In this document: piece by piece, positions 14,613 to 21,311 of the stretch
Layout: every line of letters begins with the position of its first letter
How positions within the stretch are numbered: the stretch's first letter is position 1
Assembly (NCBI GenBank): GCA_964526565.1
Contig: CAZGMC010000066.1
Coordinates: 1 to 23,414, forward strand
Length of the DNA stretch: 23,414 nt
Source of the DNA: CAZGMC01 sp964526565
GTDB taxonomy: Bacteria; Pseudomonadota; Alphaproteobacteria; DSM-16000; Inquilinaceae
Reading direction: 5' to 3'
The notes under the pieces: model-generated
Seen by the model: the letters and a program-made list of their open reading frames with translations, nothing else
Databases searched by the model: none
Told to the model about the DNA's origin: nothing
Made by a program: the position numbers and the translations under genes

Positions 14613-15713
14613 ATGACCATTACAGTCCCTACCCCCCGCCTGGCCGCGCTTGCCGCGGCGGCGCTGGCCGTCGGCATGGCCCTGCCGGCCGCCGCCGAGC
14701 AATGGCGGTTCGCGCTGGAGGAGATCGAGGGCAGCGTGCAGGATGCCTACGCCCAGGAGTTCAAGCGCCTGATCGAGGAGCGCTCCGGCGGCGACGTCAC
14801 CGTGACCGTCTATCCCTACGGCGCGCTGGGCACCTCGGACGAGCTGACCGAGCAGGCGATCGACGACATCGTCCAGCTGACCCACGCCTCGCCGGGTCAC
14901 CTCGGCACGCTGGTGCCGGAGATCCAGGTGTTCTCGATCCCGTACCTGCTGTCGCAGAACAACGAGGTCAACCAGCGGCTGCTGACCGAGAGCCCGATCA
15001 TCTACGGTCCGATCGCCGACGCCCTGCGCCAGAGCGGGCTGGAACTGCTGACCATGTACCCCGAGGGCGACATGGTCTGGACGACCAACCGCGAGATCCG
15101 CTCGCCGGACGACTTCGCCAACTTCCGCATGCGCACCATGGTGTCGCCGATGCTGGTCACGGCCTATGAGTCGTTCGGCGCCAGCCCGACGCCGCTGGCC
15201 TATGCAGAGGTCTACGGCGCGCTGCAGCTCAACATGATCGACGGCCAGGTGAACCCGATCTTCGCCATTGAGGAGATGGGCTTCTACGAGGTCACCGACT
15301 ACATGATCTGGGCTGGCCAGCAGCAGTTCGTCACCACCGTGGTGGCCGGCGCCGACTGGTTCGAGGGCCTGTCGGACGAGCACCGCGAACTGCTTGATGG
15401 CGTCGTCGCGGACATGGCCGACTACATCTTCGAGACGCAGGAGCAGTACAATCAGGAGCGCCTCGAGATGATCCGCGAGGCCAAGCCGGAGATGGTCATG
15501 ATCGAGCTGACGCCCGACGAGCGGGCGGCATTCGAGGAGCGGGCCCAGGCGGTGCGCGAGCAGTACGTCGAGATGGTCGGCGGCGACGCCCAGGAGATCC
15601 TGGACGGCCTGAACGCCGAGATCGAGGCGCTGGAGACCGACCTCGGCGCCGAGGGCGAGTCCATGACCGGCGGCGAGAGCTCTGGCGAAGGCGAAGAGAG
15701 CAGCGGCGGCTGA
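14613..15713 (+). CDS. uehA: TRAP periplasmic ectoine/hydroxyectoine-binding protein (UehA/TeaA-like)
   Basis: A 366-residue DctP-family binding protein with a signal peptide (1-28, cleavage after ALPAAA). The mature start EQWRFALEEIEGSVQDAYAQ closely resembles my memory of TeaA (WRYAHEEYEGDVQDVFAQ), and MYPEGDMV, PSPTPL-like and DGQVNPIF segments also match. Ligand positions of TeaA appear kept as Glu37, Arg174, Asn214 and Phe239 (precursor numbering), but Phe66 of TeaA corresponds to His96 and Trp167 to Tyr197. The last 20 or so residues are a Gly/Ser/Glu tail unusual for the family. Its location, divergent from enuR and followed by eutE, supports ectoine uptake, although its permease is 13.5 kb upstream. 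Confidence 0.87.
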   Translation: MTITVPTPRLAALAAAALAVGMALPAAAEQWRFALEEIEGSVQDAYAQEFKRLIEERSGGDVTVTVYPYGALGTSDELTEQAIDDIVQLTHASPGHLGTLVPEIQVFSIPYLLSQNNEVNQRLLTESPIIYGPIADALRQSGLELLTMYPEGDMVWTTNREIRSPDDFANFRMRTMVSPMLVTAYESFGASPTPLAYAEVYGALQLNMIDGQVNPIFAIEEMGFYEVTDYMIWAGQQQFVTTVVAGADWFEGLSDEHRELLDGVVADMADYIFETQEQYNQERLEMIREAKPEMVMIELTPDERAAFEERAQAVREQYVEMVGGDAQEILDGLNAEIEALETDLGAEGESMTGGESSGEGEESSGG

Positions 15714-15742
15714 CCCAGCTCACGCTGACGTTAAGCGACCAA

Positions 15743-15775
15743 GGCGCCGACCGGCCTTGCGGCTCGGCCGGCGCC
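15743..15775 (+). terminator. Intercistronic hairpin between uehA and eutE (partial terminator or mRNA stabiliser)
   Basis: Arms GGCGCCGACCG and CGGCCGGCGCC pair over 10 of 11 positions around an 11-base loop, 30 bases after the uehA stop. There is no T-tract. Such structures after binding-protein genes often set a higher level for the binding protein than for the downstream enzyme; that role is inferred. Confidence 0.45.
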
Positions 15776-15819
15776 GTCCATCATGACGGTGTGACCACAA
15801 AGGCAGGCGGAGGCGGGCC

Positions 15820-16869
15820 GTGGCCGGGCATGCGGTGGTGGAGCTGACGGCGACGCACAAGCCGTCGCGGGTGACGATCAACATCGACCTGGGCGCCAAC
15901 GGCAAGCAGTACGGCTATCTGACGGTGCCTTACTCGCGCAACGAGTCGGCCTGGGGCTCGATCCAGGTGCCGGTCATCTGCATCAAGCACGGCATCGGGC
16001 CGACGGTGCTGTTCACCGGCGGTTCCCACGGCGACGAGTACGAGGGGCCGGCCGCCCTGATGAACCTGGCCCGCGAGCTGGACCCGGCGGCCGTGCAAGG
16101 CCGGGTCATCATCGTGCCGGCGCTGAACCTGCCGGCGGTGCGGGCGGCAACGCGGCTGTCGCCGATCGACGGCGGCAACATGAACCGGATCTTTCCCGGC
16201 CGCCGCGACGGCAGCGTCACCGAGATGATCGCCGACTACGTCTACAGCCAGCTGCTGCCGCTGACCGACGTCGTCGTCGACCTGCACTCCGGCGGGCGCA
16301 GCCTGGACTTCGTCCCGTCCGCAGTCATGCATTACCTGGAGGACTCCGCCCATTTCGACCGCACCCTGGCGGCGGTCAGGGCGTTCGGCGCGCCCCTGGG
16401 GCTGGTGCTGCGCGAGCTCGACAGCGAGGGCATGCTCGATACGGTGGTCGAGGAGCTGGGCAAGACCTTCATCTCCACCGAGCTCGGCGGGTCGAGCACG
16501 CTGACGGCGCGCAACGTGCAGATCGCCCATACCGGCGTGGACAACCTGCTGCGCCATTTCGCCGTGCTGGACGGTGCGCCGGTGCCGCCGGAAGCCTTCG
16601 GCCGGCCGCCGACGCGCATGATGCAGACGCCCGACGACACCTCCTACGTCATCGTCGAGCACGACGGCATCTTCGAGATCCTGGCCGACCTGGGCACCGA
16701 GGTGACCATCGGCCAGCCGATCGGCCGCGTCCACGACTTCAACGACCCGGCCCGCCCGCCGGCGCTGTACCATGCGCGGCGTTCGGGGCTGGTGTTCTCG
16801 CGCCACGCCATGGGCCTGATCAAGCGCGGCGACTGTCTGGCGGTGATCGCGGTCGACTGGGACGATTAG
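15820..16869 (+). CDS. eutE: EutE/DoeB, N-alpha-acetyl-L-2,4-diaminobutyrate deacetylase
   Basis: A 349-residue zinc enzyme of the succinylglutamate desuccinylase/aspartoacylase family. Zinc ligands are His70 and Glu73 in GGSHGDEYEG and His156 in VDLHSGG; Glu221 in STELGGSS is the likely catalytic base. GGNMNRIFPG is a substrate-binding segment shared with the family. EutE removes the acetyl group from N-alpha-acetyl-diaminobutyrate made by EutD, giving diaminobutyrate and acetate; EutD and EutE form a complex in Ruegeria. The GTG start at 15820 is favoured by AGGCGGAGGCGGG just upstream. The gene follows uehA by 106 bp and precedes asnC, and is separated from eutD by the 7.3-kb inserted block and enuR. 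Confidence 0.9.
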   Translation: MAGHAVVELTATHKPSRVTINIDLGANGKQYGYLTVPYSRNESAWGSIQVPVICIKHGIGPTVLFTGGSHGDEYEGPAALMNLARELDPAAVQGRVIIVPALNLPAVRAATRLSPIDGGNMNRIFPGRRDGSVTEMIADYVYSQLLPLTDVVVDLHSGGRSLDFVPSAVMHYLEDSAHFDRTLAAVRAFGAPLGLVLRELDSEGMLDTVVEELGKTFISTELGGSSTLTARNVQIAHTGVDNLLRHFAVLDGAPVPPEAFGRPPTRMMQTPDDTSYVIVEHDGIFEILADLGTEVTIGQPIGRVHDFNDPARPPALYHARRSGLVFSRHAMGLIKRGDCLAVIAVDWDD

Positions 16870-16925
16870 GCGGCGGACCGGCGGCGATGCCGGGGGCAGG
16901 GCCGAGATCAGGTGCGGTGAACGCG

Positions 16926-17411
16926 ATGCGGCTCGATGCCCTCGACCTGAAGATCCTGGCGGCCCTGCAGCGCGAGGGCCGCATCACCAAGCTGCGCCTG
17001 TCGGAACTGGTCAACCTGTCGCCCAGCGCCTGCTTCGAGCGGGTCAAGCGCCTGGAGGCGGCCGGCTACATCCGCGGCTATCATGCCGAGCTGGACGTGG
17101 CACGCATCGTCCGCACCACGATCGTGCTGGTCGAGGTCGGCCTGAAGAGCCACGCCGCGGCCGACTTCGCGCGCTTCGAGCAGGCCATCCAGGAGGCCGA
17201 GGAGGTGCTGGACTGCTGGGCGGTCGGCGGCGGTGCCGACTATGTCCTGCGCGTCGTCGCCCGCGACATCGAACACTACCAGGCGGTGATCGACCGCCTG
17301 CTCGCCGCCGACATCGGCATCGCCAAGTACTACAGCTACATCGTCACCAAGCACGTCAAGCGCGGCGCCGGCTACCCGATCCACGCCCTGCTGCGGCACG
17401 GCGGGGAATGA
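16926..17411 (+). CDS. asnC: AsnC/Lrp-family regulator of the ectoine locus (DoeX-like)
   Basis: A 161-residue feast/famine regulator: N-terminal helix-turn-helix (1-60; LDLKILAALQREGRITKLRL, NLSPSACFERVKRLEAAG) and C-terminal RAM ligand-binding domain (about 65-150; CWAVGGGADYVLRVVARDIEHY). An asnC gene after eutE is standard in ectoine-degrading proteobacteria, where it acts with EnuR. MRLDALD was chosen because homologues typically begin there; upstream in-frame starts at 16917 (GTG) and 16887 (ATG) would add 3 or 13 unconserved residues. No strong ribosome site distinguishes them. It is the last recognisable ectoine gene; no aminotransferase or semialdehyde dehydrogenase follows. Confidence 0.87.
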   Translation: MRLDALDLKILAALQREGRITKLRLSELVNLSPSACFERVKRLEAAGYIRGYHAELDVARIVRTTIVLVEVGLKSHAAADFARFEQAIQEAEEVLDCWAVGGGADYVLRVVARDIEHYQAVIDRLLAADIGIAKYYSYIVTKHVKRGAGYPIHALLRHGGE

Positions 17412-17495
17412 CGGCAACGGGTGACGCCGGATGGCAGGACGGCGCTCCGCCATTCCTGCTGCAACGCCTCTTCGATCCCGCTTATACCGCAATCA

Positions 17496-17513
17496 TGCTA
17501 CCATTTGATAGCA
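17496..17513. promoter_or_regulatory. Imperfect 18-bp palindrome (antitoxin-type operator)
   Basis: The 18 bases have arms TGCTA and TAGCA and match their own reverse complement at 14 of 18 positions. The site is 17 bp before a short reading frame resembling a FitA/VapB antitoxin N-terminus, where such antitoxins normally bind to autoregulate. TTATACC just upstream (17482-17488) may be part of the promoter. Confidence 0.45.
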
Positions 17514-17529
17514 GGATTGGAGGAGCGGT

Positions 17530-17604
17530 ATGGCTCAGCCTCTTTTCAGGAAGGTTCCCGGAGACATCGTTGCAGCCTTGCAGGAGCGTGCAGCCCCGGT
17601 ATGA
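17530..17604 (+). pseudogene. Truncated FitA/VapB-like ribbon-helix-helix antitoxin (24 codons)
   Basis: A 24-codon frame with an excellent ribosome site (TTGGAGGAG) begins MAQPLFRKVPGDIVAAL and continues QERAAPV to a stop. FitA-type antitoxins typically begin like MAQLLVRDVPDDVVAALKARAARHGRS and run to about 75-90 residues, so this keeps the DNA-binding ribbon and first helix but lacks the second helix and toxin-binding tail. Its stop overlaps the ATG of the next frame (ATGA), as antitoxin-toxin pairs often do, but what follows is a membrane protein rather than a PIN toxin. I infer a deletion scar that kept the operator. It may still be translated as a leader peptide. Confidence 0.45.
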
Positions 17605-17801
17605 CGAGGTCCAGGCAACTGCTCGAATACGCCCTCGGCATCGCGCTCATGGGCGTGGCGGGGCTGGCGCTGATCGCGCTGGTGCTGCTGGTGCTCAGCC
17701 TGCTGCCGGTGCTGGTCGTCGCCTTCCCGATGACACTGGGCGCCATCGCCGTGGCGGTCACCATTGCGCTGCTGCGCCGGCGTTTCCGGCGGCGGGGGTG
17801 A
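17601..17801 (+). CDS. Small two-helix membrane protein, hypothetical
   Basis: A 66-residue frame with a short basic N-terminus (MTRSRQLLEY), two hydrophobic stretches (about 12-36 and 37-58, separated only by VVAFPM) and a strongly basic tail (LLRRRFRRRG). By the positive-inside rule both ends would be cytoplasmic. No family is recognised. Translation is probably coupled to the 24-codon frame through the ATGA overlap, since no separate ribosome site is visible. It could be a hairpin membrane peptide toxin, a small regulatory membrane protein, or chance coding in GC-rich DNA. Confidence 0.45.
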   Translation: MTRSRQLLEYALGIALMGVAGLALIALVLLVLSLLPVLVVAFPMTLGAIAVAVTIALLRRRFRRRG

Positions 17802-17914
17802 CGGCCCACTCCCCGAACTGCATGACCCAGCATGCGGACAGTCGGGGCATGACGGCTCCAGTCCGTATGATCGCCCCCCCTTCGCCGTCCCTCTCGGGTC
17901 CGTCTTGCCGGGTC

Positions 17915-18460
17915 TCAGCCCGGCCCCAGCGCCGCCACACCCTCCTCGTACAACGCCAGAAACTCCTCCTCCAGCCCGGCGTCGACGCCGCGGCAGCCGT
18001 CGAAGACCTGCCTTGCCCACAGGACATATTCCAGCCGACGGGTCTCGGGCCAGTCCGGCGGGCTCGTCAGGATGGCGCGCAGGTTGCAGGTCTTGTCGGC
18101 GATCTTGATCATCTTCGCCCGCGGCGACTTGTGCGGCGCGTTGACCACCTGCAGCCGCTTGCGCTCGGCCCTGGGCAGGGTCCTGTCGTCGGTCACCTCC
18201 TGCACCAGGGCGGCGACGTCGGCGCCGAACGCCGCGGCCAGTTCCTCCGGCGTCGTGTCGGTGTCCTCCAGCGTGTCATGCAGCAGGCCGGCGATCACGA
18301 GATCCGGGTCGGTGCCGCCGGTGTGGCGGGCCAGCGTCCACGCCACCTCGGCGAGGTGGTTGAAATAGGGCTCGGCGCGGTCGCCCTTGCGCCGCTGGTC
18401 GGTGTGCTTGATGGCGGCAAAATGCAGCGCCGCCGTAAGCCTAAGCGTGTCTTGGCTCAT
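17915..18460 (-). CDS. MESH1-like small alarmone hydrolase (HD domain, SpoT-type)
   Basis: A 181-residue HD-domain protein matching stand-alone (p)ppGpp 3'-pyrophosphohydrolases (MESH1/SAH) in length and motifs: Arg24 in QRRKGD, PYFNHL with His35, LLHDTLEDTDTT with His61-Asp62 and Glu65-Asp66, EVTDDRTLPRAERKRLQ, and KMIKIADKTCNL with Asp122 and Asn126. These are the metal- and nucleotide-binding positions of the family. It would hydrolyse (p)ppGpp, or NADPH as shown for some MESH1 proteins, in the cytoplasm. The start lies 3 bases after the sixA stop, so both are one transcript. No synthetase domain is present. A short GCCGGG/CCCGGC hairpin overlaps its stop codon. Confidence 0.87.
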   Translation of the reverse strand: MSQDTLRLTAALHFAAIKHTDQRRKGDRAEPYFNHLAEVAWTLARHTGGTDPDLVIAGLLHDTLEDTDTTPEELAAAFGADVAALVQEVTDDRTLPRAERKRLQVVNAPHKSPRAKMIKIADKTCNLRAILTSPPDWPETRRLEYVLWARQVFDGCRGVDAGLEEEFLALYEEGVAALGPG

Positions 18461-18463
18461 CGA

Positions 18464-19042
18464 TCAGACCAGCTCCCTCGGCACCGTGTAGCAGAACAGT
18501 GTGCCGGCGGCGCCGGCGATGTCCTTCCAGTGCAGCAGCGGCAGCTTGATGGCCGCAAACGCAGCGGTCGGAAACCTGGCCGCCAGCCCGGCCAGCAGTT
18601 CCTCGCTGCCGCGGCGGGCCAAAGCCACGACCAGATCGTGCAGATCGGGGTTGTGCCCTACCAAGAGCACGGCGCGCACCTCGTCCGGCACCTGCGCCAG
18701 CCGCTTCAGCAGCATGCGCTCGCCCGTCAGGTACAGGTCGCGGTCCGATTCGACCGGCGGCTCCGCCCCCCACTGGGTGGCGGCCAGCGCGCGCGTCTGC
18801 TGGGCCCGCACGGCCGTGGAGCACAGCACCAGGTCGGGCACGAACCGGCGCTGCGCCATGTAGCGGCCCATCACCAGGGCGGCGCGCTCGCCGCGCAGGT
18901 CCAGCGGCCGGTCGTGGTCGTGCAGCGTGGGATCGTCCCAGCCGGACTTGGCGTGGCGCAGTACGTAGAGCGTTCGCATGGCGCTATCAGGCAGCTCCGG
19001 AATTTCCGAGGCGTCATCGGGAGATCGGCGCTTGCGTGCCAT
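18464..19042 (-). CDS. sixA: SixA-type phosphohistidine phosphatase (histidine phosphatase superfamily)
   Basis: A 192-residue phosphatase with the catalytic LRHAKSGWDD (His30) and second histidine in LLVGHNPDL (His130), the short RHG family without a C-terminal lid, as in SixA. SixA removes phosphate from phosphohistidine in proteins such as HPt domains or the nitrogen PTS. The chosen start (MARKRRSPDD) has GGAAA 6 bases upstream and lies just after an AT-rich ATATATAACG region likely to be the promoter. The conserved domain begins at MRTLYVL (18979), an alternative start without a better ribosome site. It is divergent from ppk, whose product also uses phosphohistidine, and upstream of the alarmone hydrolase. 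Confidence 0.87.
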   Translation of the reverse strand: MARKRRSPDDASEIPELPDSAMRTLYVLRHAKSGWDDPTLHDHDRPLDLRGERAALVMGRYMAQRRFVPDLVLCSTAVRAQQTRALAATQWGAEPPVESDRDLYLTGERMLLKRLAQVPDEVRAVLLVGHNPDLHDLVVALARRGSEELLAGLAARFPTAAFAAIKLPLLHWKDIAGAAGTLFCYTVPRELV

Positions 19043-19141
19043 GGCGATTTCCGGCCGGGGACGATATATAACGTTTACTCCTTGGCACCCGTGGGCCTGC
19101 CGATTTAGACGCACGCGAAGACGCACGTCGAGAGGCTATCC

Positions 19142-21289
19142 GTGAGCACCGCCGAACTGGTCGAGGATCCGACCATAAACGCAGAATCGCCGGACCGGTT
19201 CATCAACCGAGAGCTGTCGTGGCTGGCCTTCAACCAGCGGGTCCTGGACCAGGCCTACAACACGAGCCACCCCCTGCTGGAGCGGGTGCGCTTCCTGTCG
19301 ATCTCGTCGAGCAATCTCGACGAGTTCTACATGGTGCGCGTGGCCGGTTTGAAGGCGCAAGTGGCACTCGGCGTCAAGACCCAAAGCCAGGAGGGGCTGA
19401 CCCCGGCGCAGCAGCTGGCCGCCATTGCCGCCCGCACCACCGAGCTGATGAGCGCGCAGCAGGCCTGCTGGCGCGAGCTGCGCAATCTGATCCGCGCCGA
19501 GGGAATCAGCGTGCTGAACCGTGACGCGCTGACCGCCGACGACCGGCACTGGCTCGAATCCCGGTTCCTCGACGACATCTTTCCGGTGCTGACGCCGATT
19601 GCCATCGACCCGGCCCACCCCTTCCCGTTCATCGCCAATCTGGGCCTCAGCCTGGCGCTGCAGCTCGTCAACCGCGACGACGGCGACGAGCTGACCGCGC
19701 TGGTGCCGCTGCCGGGTCTGGTCGACCGGTTCATCCGCCTGCCCGGCGCGGAGGTGCGATACTGCTTGCTCGAGGACGTGGTGCTGCTGTTCCTCGACCG
19801 GCTGTTCCCCGGCTTCGAGCCCGTCGACCACGGTGTCTTCCGCGTCATCCGCGACAGCGAGATGGAGATCGACGAGGAGGCCGCCGACCTCGTCAAGACC
19901 TTCGAGACCGCCCTGAAGCGCCGCCGCCGCGGCAGCGTCATCCGCCTCACCGCCGACTGCCGCATGTCGGCCAAGCTGCGCGACTTCGTGCGCAAGGAGC
20001 TGAAGGTCTCGGCCGACGACGTGTTCTGCCTGGACGGCCTGATCGGCCTGGCCGACGTCAAGGAGATCATCGTCGACAGCCGCCCGGACCTGATCTTCAC
20101 ACCCTACAATCCGCGCTACCCGGAACGCATCAAGGACTTCGGCGGCGACTGCTTCGCCGCCATCCGCGCCAAGGACATGATCGTCCATCACCCGTACGAG
20201 AGTTTCGACGTGGTGGTGCATTTCGTGCAACAGGCCGCCCTCGATCCCAATGTGGTGGCGATCAAGCAGACGCTGTACCGCACCTCGAAGAACTCACCCA
20301 TCGTCGCGGCGCTGATCGAGGCGGCCGAGGCCGGCAAGTCGGTCACCGCCATGGTCGAGCTCAAGGCGCGCTTCGACGAGGAGGCCAATATCCGCTGGGC
20401 GCGCGACCTGGAACGCGCCGGCGCCCAGGTCGTGTACGGGTTCCTGAACCTGAAGTGCCACGCCAAGGTGTCGCTGGTGGTGCGGCGCGAGGTCGGCGGG
20501 CTGCGCGCCTACGTGCACTACGGCACCGGCAACTACCACCCGATCACGGCGCGCATCTACACCGACCTCAGCTTCTTCACCTGCGACCCCGGCCTGTGCC
20601 GCGACGCCGCCAAGCTGTTCAACTACATGACCGGCTATGCGCGGCCGGCGCAGTTCGAGAAGCTGGCGATCGCGCCCCTGCAGCTGCGCGAGGCGCTGGT
20701 CGCGCACATCCAGCAGGAGATCGACAACGCCACGGCCGGCAAGCCGGCCCAGATCTGGGCCAAGATGAACTCGCTGGTCGACGGCGACATCATCGACTCG
20801 CTGTACAAGGCATCCCGCGCCGGCGTGCGCATCGACCTGGTCGTGCGCGGCATCTGCTGCCTGCGTCCCGGCGTGCCCGGCCTGTCGGAGAACATCCACG
20901 TCAGGAGCATCGTCGGCCGGTTCCTGGAGCACTCGCGCATCGTCTGCTTCGCCAACGGCGTCGATCTGCCGTCGCCCAGTGCCAGGGTGTTCATTTCGTC
21001 GGCCGACTGGATGCCGCGCAACCTGGACCAGCGCATCGAGTCGCTGGTGCCGGTGGAGAACCCGACCGTCCACCGGCAGGTCATGGAGCAGGTCATGGTG
21101 GCCAACATGCTGGACGAAGCCAACAGCTGGACCCTGGCTTCCGACGGCACCTACCACCGCGTCCCGGCCGGCCGCGACGCGTTCAGCGCCCACCACTATT
21201 TCATGACCAATCCCAGCCTGTCCGGCCGCGGCAGTGCGCTGGAGGACACCCACCGCACGCCCCGCCTGATCCCGAAGCTGAGCGCCTGA
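19142..21289 (+). CDS. ppk: Polyphosphate kinase 1
   Basis: A 715-residue Ppk1, full length for the family. It transfers the gamma-phosphate of ATP reversibly to polyphosphate. The N-terminal domain starts with RFINRELSWLAFNQRVL, followed by the head domain and two phospholipase-D-like C-terminal domains. Catalytic histidines are His440 in NLKCHAKVSLV (E. coli His435, the autophosphorylated residue) and His597 in RFLEHSRIV (E. coli His592), both shifted by 5, indicating a near gap-free match. VHYGTGNYHPITARIYTDLS is the other signature. It starts with GTG after a modest GAGAGG site. The 99-bp gap to sixA holds an AT-rich ATATATAACG and two GACGCACG copies 12 bp apart. ppx follows after 22 bp. 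Confidence 0.96.
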   Translation: MSTAELVEDPTINAESPDRFINRELSWLAFNQRVLDQAYNTSHPLLERVRFLSISSSNLDEFYMVRVAGLKAQVALGVKTQSQEGLTPAQQLAAIAARTTELMSAQQACWRELRNLIRAEGISVLNRDALTADDRHWLESRFLDDIFPVLTPIAIDPAHPFPFIANLGLSLALQLVNRDDGDELTALVPLPGLVDRFIRLPGAEVRYCLLEDVVLLFLDRLFPGFEPVDHGVFRVIRDSEMEIDEEAADLVKTFETALKRRRRGSVIRLTADCRMSAKLRDFVRKELKVSADDVFCLDGLIGLADVKEIIVDSRPDLIFTPYNPRYPERIKDFGGDCFAAIRAKDMIVHHPYESFDVVVHFVQQAALDPNVVAIKQTLYRTSKNSPIVAALIEAAEAGKSVTAMVELKARFDEEANIRWARDLERAGAQVVYGFLNLKCHAKVSLVVRREVGGLRAYVHYGTGNYHPITARIYTDLSFFTCDPGLCRDAAKLFNYMTGYARPAQFEKLAIAPLQLREALVAHIQQEIDNATAGKPAQIWAKMNSLVDGDIIDSLYKASRAGVRIDLVVRGICCLRPGVPGLSENIHVRSIVGRFLEHSRIVCFANGVDLPSPSARVFISSADWMPRNLDQRIESLVPVENPTVHRQVMEQVMVANMLDEANSWTLASDGTYHRVPAGRDAFSAHHYFMTNPSLSGRGSALEDTHRTPRLIPKLSA

Positions 21290-21311
21290 GCCGGCGCCGG
21301 GGGCCCCGCCC

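Noticed and set aside
17408..19108. A 566-codon plus-strand frame across the small membrane gene, MESH1 and sixA
   Set aside because: It is antisense to two genes with intact catalytic motifs and runs in another frame through the 66-residue membrane protein; no domain is recognisable.
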